The notes beneath the pieces were generated by a model, which searched no databases, had not been told where the DNA came from, and saw only the letters and a program-made list of their open reading frames with translations. A stretch of 64,000 bases of DNA, from assembly GCA_028023455.1 (NCBI GenBank), contig JAQFVV010000157.1:990001-1054000 (forward strand), given 5' to 3'. Of the stretch, positions 1 to 12,263 are shown one piece after another (the stretch's first letter is position 1; each line of letters starts with the position of its first letter). Origin of the DNA: Epiperipatus broadwayi (lineage: Eukaryota; Onychophora; Udeonychophora; Euonychophora; Peripatidae). A program made the position numbers and the translations under genes.

Positions 1-3000
1 GAAGCAGAGAAAGTATTATTCATCAGGATTGGCAATAGCCAGATAATCAAAATTTTGGCTATTTTCAATTTTTGTTTTACTCTCTAAATAAGTGTAGCTA
101 GATGTCTATTTACTGAATAATATTTATAGATTAACTCATTTGGCTATCAGCCAGATAACTTATAGAAAAATCCTGATTGAAATCTGAAAAATTGTTTTTT
201 TTTACCTATTCTAGATATGAATCCAGGTTATGTGATTGAGAATGAATATAATTCATTTTACATGTTTTGTAATTCATGTTAGTTTTAATATGGTAGCCAG
301 ATTTCAACTAAACATTTTGAGTTTTGTTATTACTTGCTATTTTTTTTATTTTCATTATAAATATTACAATACTGTATTTATTTTTTAGTTCTTAATTTTG
401 TTTTTTTACTTCATAATTCCTGATGTTTTTAGCCATAGGATAAATAAATCATTTTTACTTTACCCTAGAATAATGAAATAATTTATTTAATTTTGATTAG
501 TTTTTTTATTGTTATTTTTATTGAGATTAATCTTAGATTAATCTTAAACTTTAAATTCTTTAATATATTCACTAGTGGAAGTATTTATTATGTTACCTTA
601 TTGGTTACAAATATGATTTATCTTGCTTCTAGAATCATTATTATTTTTGTTAATATTTGCATATTTTCCTAAATTAACCTCTTTTGCACAATTTGGTTTT
701 ATAATTTATAACTTAACAAAATCACTTTTCTACAAAAAAGCTATAATCATTTTCTTGTATTTCACAATAATGTGCTATCACAGAGGCAAAACTCTCCATA
801 AAGAGTGATGATCGTGTGATGTTTAGTGGTTAAATAATGTGTTATATTTTATTATGGAAATTTGTTAATGGGATTTTACCAGCAAATTGTCATTAAATAT
901 TAAGTTATTTTGTATGAAATATATTAGATTACATATATAAGTGGTTTATTTATTTTATTTTATAATGATTATATAAAGCTAATTTCATTTTATAATTCAA
1001 ACGAAATTGCAGTTGTTTTTGATAATGAAATTGCTTTGCACTTTGGATATTTAAAAATATTGATCACAATTTTTTGATTTTTTGTAAATTTTTGTTTTTT
1101 CGATGATGGTGATATATATATTTAATAATTTAAATTTTTTTAATAAGATTTGTGTTTGAATTGAAGATTTTAAATAAATGTGTTTTACCCATGCTTACTT
1201 ATGGATCTGAAATTTAGACTTTTAATAATAGATTATAGTAGAGACTGCAGGTCATATAGTACTCTGTATGATTTAATGCAGTGATAGCAGATTGTAGAAA
1301 ATCAAGATCCATAAATAACATTGACACCATTGTTATTTCTAGTTTTCACACTTTTTATCAATTCCTGAATAATAAACCATTATTTATTTAAGTTTCTTAG
1401 AAAAATATAAGGAAAAATTTGTATTAGAAATGACTATAATCAAAATAGATTGGTGAGTGTGCAAACAGTTACCACTGATATCAATGAAAGAGCTAAAAGG
1501 CTAAATTTGATTTAGGCTAGATATGTCTGTAAAAGAAATGATAATAGGTAGATGAAGTCTTAAACTGAAAACCAAGAGATTGTAAAAAACTTATAAGGAA
1601 ATTATATATGAGATGAGTGAATGAATTGAGTTTTTGTAGGGGAATGTGAAAAAGAGACATTGTGCACTAAAAAAATTGAATTAAAGAATGCTGATTAATA
1701 CTAACTGAACAAATTGAATTAAATGTAGAAATATTTACATACAGACAATTAATATGGACTGAAAATTATACCAAGGGAATTTGTGAAGGTATATAAGAGC
1801 CAAAATTATACCAAGGGAATAACCAAGGGGAACTGTCAAAGATGATTAGTGATCAATATGTTATTAGGTTGATGATGAAACAGTAAGGGATTGGGAGGTT
1901 ACCATTTCAATATCTGCAAAATCATCATCATTAAATAGTTTAATATTCATTTATGTGACTGTACTTTGAATAAATCGCATGAAAAATATTTGCATTATAA
2001 ATTATACAATGTTTAGATTTTTGGATATTGATTGGCAAATACCAAGACATTATAGAGACACTACACAAGACTTAACAACAAAAATAACATTTATTTATAA
2101 TAAACATTTTATAAACATGAATACCAAGGAAGACTGTTAAAAAATTTTCAAAAACACTGTTACAATAATCCAATGCAGTTGCCTACAGGAGAATATTTTT
2201 ACAATGTAAATTTACTTAAATGAATAAATTAAATATTAATGACCTATGATGGTCTTAGATGGACAAGTAGATCTGATAAGTAAGAGACTATTACAAGAAA
2301 TCATATCCTTCAAGTTAAATAGTTATTATCACTAAAATATTTTGTGTCTTTAAAGTGATAGAACTTTAGTAAATTATAAACAAATTTATGGTACAATTTT
2401 TATACTTTCCTGCATAAAATATATGTTCTAAAAACAATTTTTTAATTTTATAATCTATAACTTTTACTAATTTATGCATTACTGATCACTTCTATGGTCT
2501 TTAATCACTGAAGTTGTATTAAATCTTTAAATTATTTTCAGAGGTTACACATGTACACTCTATGATATTGTCCCAACAATAAGCAAACCTTAATGATCTT
2601 TAGATCTTACCAATCCAGCAGTGACTTGCTTTTGGATGATAATGATGATGATGCATATTGCTTATTTAGGCTAAAAAATATCAATTTATAATTTTGAATA
2701 AATCATTATCAGTTTTATCTCATAGTGCTGGTAAAGCATAGCAAAACAGATTTACACATCAAAACGCTCAGCCTTCATTAAGGGAGTTAAAAGTGCACCT
2801 GAAGAAAATGAAGAAAAGGTGATACACTTTAAAATTACAAACCTATCAATTAACAATATATTAAAATATCCGCTACACCATACACAATGGTAAATACACA
2901 ATAAAGAAGATACTTCCAAGACGAAATGCTAAATAATCCAATGAACCTAATGATCTTATGAATCCAAATATGACCTACTTTCTGAGGACAAGGAATATGT

Positions 3001-3475
3001 TAGGGTTCTTGTCTCTAGACATATATAATAAAATGAGGATGAATCACCACAAATACAATCATAAAACATGAGGAAAATATCAAAGATACCAGAGAGAGTG
3101 ACCCTCTATCTCCTTATAAAATATCTAAATTATTCCAATGCAATAATGAAAGACCCAAGCTCCATCTCCAAACCATCAGGATGGAAATAAAATTTGCATA
3201 TCTTGGAAATGTACAGTGGTCAGATAACATCACATACAGAAGAGAGGAATTAATTCTAAAGTTTCAATTAACATAATACTAAATTGATGCATAAAATCAA
3301 TGAAGTAATAATATAGTTGTCAAATATGACTGAATAAATGTAGCATTAAGCAATTAATAGGATAAGAAATATATATAATCTTTCATAGACATATAAGCAT
3401 TTATTATAAAATATACTTCTCATAATAAAGGACAAAGCAATACCCTTTAAAATAACTTAATACTAAATCATTATA
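1..3475. other. A+T-rich non-coding stretch, no gene recognised
   Basis: No convincing exon or gene-sized frame was found. A short near-duplicate containing AATTATACCAAGGGAA occurs at about 1762 and 1803. The stretch 2740-3180 is slightly less A+T-rich and could be a decayed element, but translation in both directions gave only frames broken every 20-40 codons with no motif I recognise. It is probably intron or intergenic DNA. Confidence 0.5.
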
Positions 3476-4416
3476 CACCTGGGTCTCGTTTTACGTAATA
3501 GATAGGTTCCTCAGAAAACATGCACAAAAATAGATGTAACTTACCTTGAAAAAGAGGGGATACAGACTATGATTTTTCAAAAATTGCGTAAAAGCAAAGC
3601 ACCAACGTAAAATTACTTTAAAATTCGCGCAAAAAAAAATAAGGAAATAAAATATGACTAATAAAAAATTTCAAATTTGAAAAAAATTGATAGAAGACAA
3701 ACTTTTTTTAATTATAATATTTAATTTTATTCAAAACAATATATTTTTATGCATAATTTACAGTAATTTACATTTTTATACACGTTTTAATTATTATCAC
3801 TATTTGCCGATAAACAGGTTCATTTGCAAACTGGTAAAAAATCAGATTCTTCACAAGAGGAAATACAACTAGCGCCAATGTTACTCTCACGTTGTGTTAA
3901 TGGTTTTCTGGTGACAACATAATTAGTAATTAATCTAACAACTAAAAATTAAATTCTTATTTTTGTCTTTAATTTTTTAATTTTCAATTTTAATTGTGCC
4001 CACTGCTATTACTCACCTTTTAAAAATAAACTTGTGGACACTAAATGATTAATAATTGATTACGTTCTTTTTTAAAAAGCAAAAACAGAATGTGATTTAA
4101 AATGCAAACTTAACACGCACAATGTTTGAACAAATTTACATTATAATCTTGTAAAATTTAATGTGTGTATACATAAAATGTGGAAATCATGATTTTAATT
4201 TCATTATTGCATAAAATCTTACTATTATAAAGCACTGAAAATATTGAAATTACTAAGATGAAAGTCGAATTCCAATAATGTGCTATTACTTTCAATATAC
4301 GCAAAATTTATTATTTAAAGTAATAGCACATTATCGGAGTTTGACTTCCGGAGAAATGTGAATCGCGTAACTTCAAAATAGTGTTAAATAAATCCGCGTA
4401 AAAAGAGACCCAGGTG
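3476..4416. mobile_element. Non-autonomous DNA transposon (MITE-like), TA-flanked with terminal inverted repeats
   Basis: The left end reads CACCTGGGTCTCGTTTTACG and the right end is its inverted partner (CGCGTAAAAAGAGACCCAGGTG), differing at a few positions. TA lies immediately outside both ends, which would be the target duplication expected of the Tc1/mariner/pogo superfamily. No intact transposase is present. A minus-strand frame ending at 3820-3822 reads about 40 codons back to 3950, contains TRKPLTQRESNIGAS followed by an acidic CEESD stretch, and could be a transposase C-terminus, but I cannot match it. The pogo/Tigger-like reading rests on TIR style and the TA duplication only. An internal palindrome lies near the right end. 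Confidence 0.75.
4264..4345. repeat. Internal 29-bp inverted repeat of the MITE
   Basis: Arms 4264-4292 and 4317-4345 are near-perfect reverse complements (core AATAATGTGCTATTACTTT) around a 24-base spacer. It could be a hairpin or a sub-terminal transposase-binding repeat. Confidence 0.75.
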
Positions 4417-4856
4417 TATAGTATATAGTATCATTAATAATAATAAGTGAATCTCTGTCAGGTATCTAGACCATAACATGTAAAATATTAAAAAATAATA
4501 TTTAAAATAGCATATAATACTAATAAGTCATAAATACATGTCTTAAACCTAAAGTATAAAATTATTTACCAAAATCTTTTTTTTTATATGTCTTAATCTT
4601 GCAGAACTTCTGGGTGATAGCAAATAAATTTAACAAGTCAGTATGTTTTTCCAAATGCTGGCAACATAATTTAAAAGGTGCATTTGCATTGATAATTTTG
4701 TTTTATAAAGACTTCATACATGTACACACAAAGAAAATATTAATAAATAAATGGCCATTACTTTGTGAATCATCAAACATATAATTGACAGGACAATTTC
4801 AACACTTTGTCCAGCATTACTCTGCTTTTCCATTTTATTTAAGGCAGGTAATTATT

Positions 4857-5155
4857 TAAATATAGCAGTTTATCACGTATTTTCCTTTTCTAATTTAAGC
4901 AGGGTTTTCCAAGCACGATATTCAATATAGCAGTTTGTTTATAAACATTTCTTTTCCAAATTAAGTAGACTTTCCAGGTAAAATATCTAATATAGTAGTT
5001 TGTTCCACATATCTCTTTTTATAATTAAGCAAGTTTTCTGAACAAAACATTTAAATGTAATGTGATTTAATCAAAATGCTTTTATATAGCTGTTTCATCA
5101 TAAACTTCCTTTTCTAAATTTAAGCAAGTTTGAAATATTTAAATATAGCCATTTC
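4857..5155. repeat. Degenerate ~65-bp tandem repeat, about four units
   Basis: Units begin near 4857, 4922, 4987 and 5085. Each starts with a TATAGCAGTTTG-like block, followed by CTTTTCTAAATTTAAGCA and a TTTTCC or TTTTCT block. Divergence between units suggests an old minisatellite rather than a recent expansion. The flank 4417-4856 shows nothing recognisable. Confidence 0.6.
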
Positions 5156-5996
5156 AAAAGAATCATTTATTTAATAAAAAAAAACAATTCTATAATAGTA
5201 ATCTGTGTTAAAATTAGTAGCATTTAGTCTGCAGGTGAGAGCATAAATTAATTTATCAAGCATTTTTTTAGTCAATACTATTAATAACTAATTAATTATT
5301 AACCATAATAAAATGTCATTCCCAAAATGAATGGTTTTCTTTTTCTGAATAATTAATTTTTTTAATAAATTTATCCAAGATAAAAATAGAAAACATTTTA
5401 AAAGTTTCTGTCAAATTATGATTATCTTAATGAGTTATAAAAGAATGTTAAAACTGTTATAGTTAATATTAAGGTAAACTTTTAATAAATTTGCTTTAAA
5501 ATAAGAAATTTGAGTAGTTTATGATAAATGCAGAGCATCAAATAAACCATAATTCTTAAGTGAAATAGAATAAATTAACTTTGATACCTGCAACATGTTA
5601 ATTTGTAGAATAATGCTTTTTTCATCAATAGATAATTAGTTAACATTTTTCTTTCCAAATTCTTTCTTCAATATTGCAAATTTAAGTTTTCAATTGACTT
5701 GGGTTAGAAAACTCAGCACACTGAGAGAGTTTTTATGTACTCATTTAATTGAGAAAAGAAATTAAACTTATTTTAAAAAAAATAAGATTTAAACTTCTTT
5801 TACTAGGTCTTAAAGAGATGAGAGACAAAATAAAATCATAATCTCTCTCTAAATTAACATCTGTGTATGTACTTTTTTATAGCTTGCTAACAGCAATCAT
5901 TTTGATTGACAGAATATATCATTTCCTTTTGATTTTTCCACTTTTAAATTAACAGTTAATTAGTATCTATGGTCTGAATCTAAAATTAGTAATAAT
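5156..5996. other. A+T-rich stretch, nothing recognised
   Basis: Low-complexity A/T sequence with no open frame, splice-bounded exon or repeat pair that I could support. Confidence 0.5.
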
Positions 5997-6826
5997 TTAA
6001 GATGCCCAACCCGTAGCTCGCGAGTCACATGTGGCTCGCGTAACTGTTTAATGTGGCTCGAATTGCACTCTTCAAAAAAGTAAACATTTTTACAATACAA
6101 ACAATAACGATATGCAGTGTCAGGTTTCACATTAAATAAAATATATTTTTCCTGTAATTGTAATTTATATGTATGTTACCAAATTTTTAATAAATAAAAT
6201 GTATTTACATTTTTTTTTCTTTTTAACATATTACACCATTTTTTTTTTTTTTTTTTGCTGTACACGTTTGGTTTGGTGCTATATATATATATTGTGTTTA
6301 GTGCTCTTGTATATATTGTTGTTTTTATCGAGAAAGATCCTTGTAGACGTTTGGTTTGGTGCTGTATATATATATTGTGTTTAGTGCTGGAAATAGTTTT
6401 TATCGAGATAGATCCATGTACACGTATATATTTTGCTGTATATATCGATGTTTAGTGCTGTAAACAGTTGTTTTTATCCGTGTACACGTATATATTTTGC
6501 TGTATATATATATATATTGATGTTTAGTGCTGTAAATAGTTGTTTTTATCGAGATAGATTCGTGTACACATATATATTTTGCTGTATATATTGATGTTTT
6601 CATCGAGAAAGATCCGTGTACACGTTATTTTGGCCACATTAGAAACGGCGGATTGATACCAATGTGAATAGCCCCCCCCCCCCACCTATCTCCCTACATT
6701 GCAGGTTTAGTACCCAAGTACCATGTTTATAAATGTAATATGAAAAATGTAATATATAATTGTGGCTCCCCAAATTTTTTTAAATTCTCAACTGGCTCGC
6801 GTCAAGTTAAAGGTTGGGCACCACTG
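5997..6826. mobile_element. Decayed non-autonomous hAT-type transposon
   Basis: The right end is GGTTGGGCACCACTG. Its inverse, CAGTGGTGCCCAACC, is a typical hAT terminus. The left end carries the partner GATGCCCAACC with the outermost four bases lost. Inside each terminus are further matching blocks (GGCTCGCG at about 6017 and 6052, and 6793), as in hAT families whose ends fold as GGCTCGCGAGTC. No clear 8-bp target duplication survives. There is no transposase; the interior is a minisatellite plus A/T sequence. Confidence 0.75.
6255..6632. repeat. Minisatellite inside the hAT element, about five units of 54-88 bp
   Basis: Units start near 6261, 6343, 6416, 6480, 6562 and 6616. Each runs TGTACACGTATATATTTTGC or a variant, then TGATGTTTAGTGCTGTAAA, then GTTTTTATCGAGATAGAT. 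Unit length varies by internal TA expansion. The two first units share a TTTGGTTTGGTGCT variant. Short open frames here on both strands are repeat translations, not genes. Confidence 0.8.
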
Positions 6827-7011
6827 TGGATAATCAGACATATGTGTGATAGTCTAGGAATGTTAATAATTACTGAAGATACAAATTAATTACAAAATTA
6901 TATTGTTAATATAAAATAAAAAATATTACATAATTTTATTAACTTCTTTAAACTCTTTTAAATTATATTAATGAACAAATTTAGAGGTTCACCAATATTT
7001 TATTTAATTTT

Positions 7012-7190
7012 AATCTATATATTGTGTTTGAAATGCATATCTCTGAAGCTATATTATGAATTAATAATTGCTTAGTGCTTTTGGGAGCTTCATACTCCCA
7101 TATTCATAGATTATACTAATGATTGCTGCAGTTATCTTTTTAATAAATATATATGCAAGTGTATGCAAATAGCCTAGATGGTCCATTTTT
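7012..7190 (-). repeat. Penelope-like element direct terminal repeat, left copy
   Basis: It is about 80-85% identical by eye to 9491-9668 in the same orientation. It lies downstream of the RT on the element's strand. Confidence 0.75.
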
Positions 7191-7939
7191 TCATAATGGA
7201 GAAGCAGGCATCTCTTATTGATGGTGTTGGGTCATCTGCAATGAAGTATGCTTTCTCAATCTTCCACTTGGCATTGTGCTCAGTTTACACCGTTTCAGCT
7301 GTGGAGGATTCAAACACCTGAACTGTGGATTTTTGATGTTCGAAAAATATAGAACTGCCCTCAGAATTTCTTGTTGCATAAATATTGATGTTGTGATATC
7401 ATGGTAGCTACTGCAACATGTGTTTTCTCATAATATGCCACACTGCAGCGATTTTGGGGACATGTGATTTTGTAAACTGACTGGGGGTTGGTCAGGTGCA
7501 ACTTTGTCTTTTGAATTATTACTTAATCTGTTAGTGACTAGTGGCATGTGAAAACTTAAATTAAAATCTGTAGTAAATGTTTTAAAGAGTTTTTTTTTTT
7601 TTAGCTAAAGTATGTATATATGGTATTAGCATATGTAGTTTATCCTCTTTGGATGGGTTTGATCTTAGTTTGTTATAAAACTGTTTGACTTTCCTGTTGA
7701 TGGTTCCCTGTTTAAATCCAACATTAATCAGGTCTCTGAGATAGCACGTTAAATTGTTTTTTTTTTCTCCTATTAAAATCTGCAGAGGTGATGGTTTCTA
7801 AACAAGAATGCTCCCAAAACCTGCTAATTTATGTGTTCCTGGTGCTTTTGATTTCGGGTATGTAGCTGAATATTTCAAGTAGCTTCATGATCATGTAGTA
7901 GTTGAGTTGTATTGAGTCTCTTTGTAACTTATGTTTAAA

Positions 7940-8569
7940 TATTTAACTTCTCATTTTTCATCTTCCCACATCCCATTTAGTATTAATTTGGTCTTTGGAT
8001 GACATCCTGAATACTTGTTTATTTCATTCTCAGGTGCAATTATAAACACGTCATCCACATAATGCATATATAATATTTTCAGTTCAGCTGTGTAATATTT
8101 AGGTAGTATTTGTTTCTCATAGTGGCTAAGATAAATTCTGGAAATGATTCAATTCGTTGGGAGACCCATAGGCCATCTGTCTTTCATTGGGAACCATTTA
8201 TCATCGAAAAACAGCCATAATATTATCGTTGAACCATGTTAGAAATTCCATGATGAAATTGGTACATGTTAGGGGGTACTTATTATTTATCAATTCAGTT
8301 TTAATTATTTCAATTGACTGTTTCTGGTTGATGGAGCCATATAGTTCTGTGATATCTAACGATGCTAATATGAAACTAGGTTCCAAAGCTCCATTTTTAA
8401 TTTTCTCAACAAACTCAAATGAGGATTTGATCATGTAACTGCCAAATCCTATATTATCGGTGAGCTGTTGATTTACCAGTTTTGCTGTATAGGAGCAATG
8501 CACCCCCCCCCCATCTATCATGAGCCTTAGGGATGCATTTGGTTTGTGCAGCTTTACATTAGCAAACAT
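7940..8569 (-). pseudogene. Penelope-type reverse transcriptase fragment, frame broken
   Basis: The enzyme would copy element RNA into DNA at the insertion site. Reading leftward on the minus strand, the 8569-8201 frame has LHKPNASLRLMIDGGG (the K-HKP..LRPI block before palm motif A) and then LASLDITELYGSINQKQ, where the aspartate of motif A is retained. A second frame at about 8165-7950 contains MGLPTN, a stop, then LYMHYVDDVFIIAPENE. YVDD (8050-8061) is the catalytic motif C of Penelope/Neptune-type RTs. A frame change near 8170-8200 and the in-frame stop after MGLPTN show it is dead. Upstream, 9369-9043 encodes a basic N-terminal stretch without a motif I can name. Similar L-D-x-x and YVDD motifs in telomerase are much less likely because of the flanking direct repeats. 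Confidence 0.8.
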
Positions 8570-9490
8570 TCTCGGAGTGTTGAGGAGGATGGATAAATGT
8601 GATAGTACTCAGATTTGGAAATGGCTTTATCACAGTGAGTTCACAGTATTGAAAAGATAAATTTTTCTCTATTTAGTTTTTTATTAAAACCTGCAACTGT
8701 TTTAAATTTCAGTTTGTCAATCTGCAACTTAATTTTTTCTATTTATTCACTTTTGTTCATTAGGACAAATTGTTTCCTTTGTCTTTTTTCAAGCAGGTTA
8801 TTGTGTTGGCTGCCAGAAATTATTTTGTATTCTTGATTTTTATGTACCATCTGTCTAATGTTATATTAATTGGTCCACGTATCATTTTGGGGATATACAT
8901 GATAACTTTATCTCTGTGGGGTTGTCTATCAATCCTGCCTTCATGTCTGCTATTAATTTTATCATAGGGTGCCTCCATTAGCTGCCTACAAATCTCGGGC
9001 CGAACTCCAGGACTGTGTTCACATCATAGGGTGGAGTTTTTTTCATGTGATTGACATGTACTTTTTTTTCACTGTTGTGATATTGATGTTTTGTTTCTTT
9101 TCTAAGAATGTCAGCTTATGCTCGAATTTATGGTCCAGATTAAATGTCAAATTGTTACATTTATTCGCTACACTTTGAGGAAATGGCATACTTGCAAAAA
9201 ATCTGTGCCATGTCTTATTTTCCTTCATAAGTGCTTTTCGGCTGGTGTTTATAATTAGACTGAGCAAATGCATTTGCATTTGTGCTGTGATTTTGTTGTG
9301 GTTATATATAGACCTATTAATATTAATTCTGCAGCAGTTAGGGATAATGTGAAACTGCTCACACTTCATTAAAAAGTTTAGCTTCAGTTGGAAAGTACAA
9401 ATAGAAAGTCGGAGGCATAATATCTATCCGTGCTAATAATATTCATTCATCTTAATGTAATAACTTAGTTTTACTTCATTTATGGTTTGT

Positions 9491-9668
9491 AATCTATATA
9501 TTGTGCTTGAAACACACATACATGAAGCTATATTACAAATTAATAATTGCTTAGCACTTTCGGAGCTTCGTGTTCCCATATTCATTGCTTATACTAATGA
9601 TTGTTGTAGATATCTTTTTACTAAAGATATATGCAAATGTATGCAAATAGCCTAGATAGCCCATTTAA
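9491..9668 (-). repeat. Penelope-like element direct terminal repeat, right copy
   Basis: Partner of 7012-7190; upstream of the RT on the element's strand. I looked for the hammerhead core (CTGANGA plus GAAA) reported in many Penelope-like terminal repeats and did not find a complete one here, only an isolated GAAA on the minus strand. Confidence 0.75.
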
Positions 9669-10546
9669 TTTTAACTAAATAAAAATATCTTAGAATAATA
9701 TTCAATATCTTTTAAACTAACTAATGTAACTCTTTCTTTTAAATAGCACTAAACTAATTACTTAATTTTTAAATCAACTAATCTAGTTTAATCTTTATAC
9801 TCAATTTTAATATTATTATTTTAACAATGGATTGATTGTTGTTAAGAACTAGTTTAAATAAGATACATTATCATAATTATGACAATTACATATTAACTTC
9901 TAACGTTAAAATTAAATTAAATTGTTATTATAGTTTATTCAGTCACTAAACTGGATGTATTAAATTGTATTAGAATAATCTTAAATATTAAGCTCTTATT
10001 AGCTACACTTTTGGATTTAAATCATTAGAATCTATTTTAATCATAAGTTTAAAATACTTTAGCAAAACAATAAAGTAAAATACAATAATATTTATTCATG
10101 ATAGAAATACTTTAAATAATTTACTATTTAAATTTGCATATACTTATTTAATCTTAATAAATATAATTTACGAAGTTAGTTTAATATATAGGGTATATGA
10201 GCTCTTATAAAAATTTTATTATTATTATTAAATATTCTAAATAAATAAAATATTAACTTTCTTGGCAAAGCCAAAGGTTACAATATATATATTATAAAAT
10301 CATCAATTTTTAATTTTTATGTAATATTTTTAAAACTAATAATAATGTTTTGTTATATTTTATTTTAATTCAAATATTCTCACTATTAGAATAAAATGTT
10401 TATTATTCATTCTTGTTTAAAATGTATTTGAATAAATTATTTGTAGAAACTTTTTGATTTGTAATATTTATACATCCAAATTAATAATAAAATCTCTATC
10501 TTTTAAAAATATATTTTCTATTTATAGAGAATTTGAACACAGACTT
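9669..10546. other. A+T-rich stretch, nothing recognised
   Basis: Extremely A+T-rich, with stop codons in all frames at short spacing and no repeat pair seen. Confidence 0.5.
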
Positions 10547-10998
10547 TCAAACTCTCTATAGTTATGTACTCCATCTTATATAACTAATACACATGACCAT
10601 ATACATGTGAAAAATAATAAATGACCTCCAATATGAGTATTTCATGTTGAACCAACACTTTTCTGTTGGTTCAGTTCACCATCTCTCTTACTCATATATG
10701 CAATCAGTGCTCAGTTTATACTAAGATAGCAAATCTACAACCTTTAATGGACAGGCTTTAATCCTCTCCACTCTCCAACTCTTCAGTTATCCATATCATT
10801 GATTACCTGATGATGGAATGTTCAAAGTCTTTATTAATGGGTGGGAGATGATGATTTGGATCAATTGATCAGTTCTAGTTTAGCACAAAATACATATATT
10901 GGATATATATATATTTCATAAGTTTGTGGCCATGTGTATTGATTATGTAAGATAGAGTGGATGAGTGAAGAATGCTTGAAAGTCTGTGTTCAAATCCC
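10547..10998. mobile_element. Head-to-head fragment of the hammerhead-related repeat family
   Basis: A minus-strand copy (about 10547-10815) and a partial plus-strand copy (about 10842-10998) face away from each other, so the outer ends form a long inverted repeat (GAACACAGACTTTCAA at 10535-10550 against TTGAAAGTCTGTGTTC at the right). Both copies align to the tandem repeat at 44657-45320. The minus copy shares GAAGAGTTGGAG and AAGCCTGTCCATTAAAG. The plus copy shares the TTTAGCA..AAATACATATATTGG block. In both, the hammerhead core is mutated: TTGATCA and CAAA in the plus copy, CTGAACC with GAAA kept in the minus copy. Confidence 0.65.
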
Positions 10999-12263
10999 CT
11001 TTAATTACATCTACTTTAAGAATATATATTATACTTGTATTCAAATATTTTCTATTTATACACATAAAGCCAGTTTATGAGATCACTTGGTAATTTCAAA
11101 TGTTTACTTGCACTCGTACTAACTTTGAATTTATTTGTTACAGGAAATAAAGAACAATTTGCAAACATAGTTAATATATCACTAGTAAAAGCAACTGAAA
11201 TGATTTATTTATAAGTACATGATGTTTCTTTTAGTGTATGCAACTTTATAATGGTTAAAACTAAATAAAGAATTAACTAAGCATCATTCTATTACTATTA
11301 AAAATTTAGAAACTAAGTAATTTATTTATTTTATAAATGAATAAATAATTTATGTAGATTAAAACAAATCAAGTATTATCATAATCAAAACAATTTGGAA
11401 GTACTTCAAAATATTTAGAATATATAATCATATTTATTAATCAATAATTAATTTATAAATTACAAAAACACGTAAGTAATAAGTTCACCTATAAAAGAAA
11501 TATTTATAGTATCAGTTTACCATAATAAAATATTCTTTTCCACAATGTGTTATTGACATCTTATTTTGGAGGAATAAATTTATTAGTTTTTATTTTACAG
11601 TTTATTGCTGATTTATCTCTGTATAAAGATAAATTGAAATTTGTGAGATAACTTATAACAGTAGTGGATTGATTTTTTAATCATTAATGCCTTATAGTTG
11701 TACGGGATGTTAATTTAAAAATTCAGATTTAAAAAATAGTAAAATGACTATGTGATTTTTAAATAAAAATTTTCATTATTTTTAATTGCTTCCTAAATGA
11801 TTCTAAAATCTCTAAAGTTTTCAAATTGAAGTTAAATAAAATGCTTTAAAAATTTTATATTTCAATGGTCTGGTGAGTGAATTGTTACAAATCTACATTT
11901 TTTTTTTTATTAGCATCATTTTTTTTCTTACTAACTGTAATCATAATTTTGAAGATGATAGTAGCAATTATTTATCCACATTGTAAAGATAAAAGTTAAA
12001 ACGAAGAATATATATTTACTCACACAAAAAAAGAACTTTTTTAAAGCAACTTAATGTTGTAAGAAGTTATTAATATAATGACAAATATTTTAATGCTGAA
12101 TAAAATGTAGTTGAAATATTTTTAAATATCTATAAAAAAAGTTTTTTTTTGACAGAAAAAAATGAAATTGATTTAGTACCAAAAAAAAAAAAAAGCAGAT
12201 TTTATTGTTAAAGTGTTTTTTTAATTGTTGTGTTAAGAATAAATTTAATTAGCCCCCCCCCCC
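10999..12263. other. A+T-rich stretch, nothing recognised
   Basis: No frame, splice-bounded exon or repeat pair that I can support. It ends in a C-run and the A/T target site of the next element. Confidence 0.5.

Larger units (their letters stand above)
7012..9668 (-). mobile_element. Penelope-like retroelement with direct terminal repeats (pLTRs)
   Basis: A decayed reverse transcriptase on the minus strand is bracketed by two direct repeats, 7012-7190 and 9491-9668. Both begin AATCTATATATTGTG, share TTAATAATTGCTTAG and TATACTAATGATTG, and end GTATGCAAATAGCCTAGAT. Penelope-like elements commonly carry such pseudo-LTRs in the same orientation. Total span is about 2.66 kb. Between the repeats the coding frame is broken by several stops and shifts. 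The N-terminal region lies near 9370 and the thumb and linker near 7500-7900. I did not find a clear GIY-YIG endonuclease domain. Confidence 0.75.

Noticed and set aside
2560-2697. Frame with an acidic LLLDDNDDDAY stretch, considered as a TCF25 N-terminal exon
   Set aside because: Only about 45 codons, no matching splice sites, and the acidic run comes from a GATGAT simple repeat.
6169-6603. Overlapping short frames on both strands at 6.2-6.6 kb
   Set aside because: They are translations of the minisatellite inside the hAT element.
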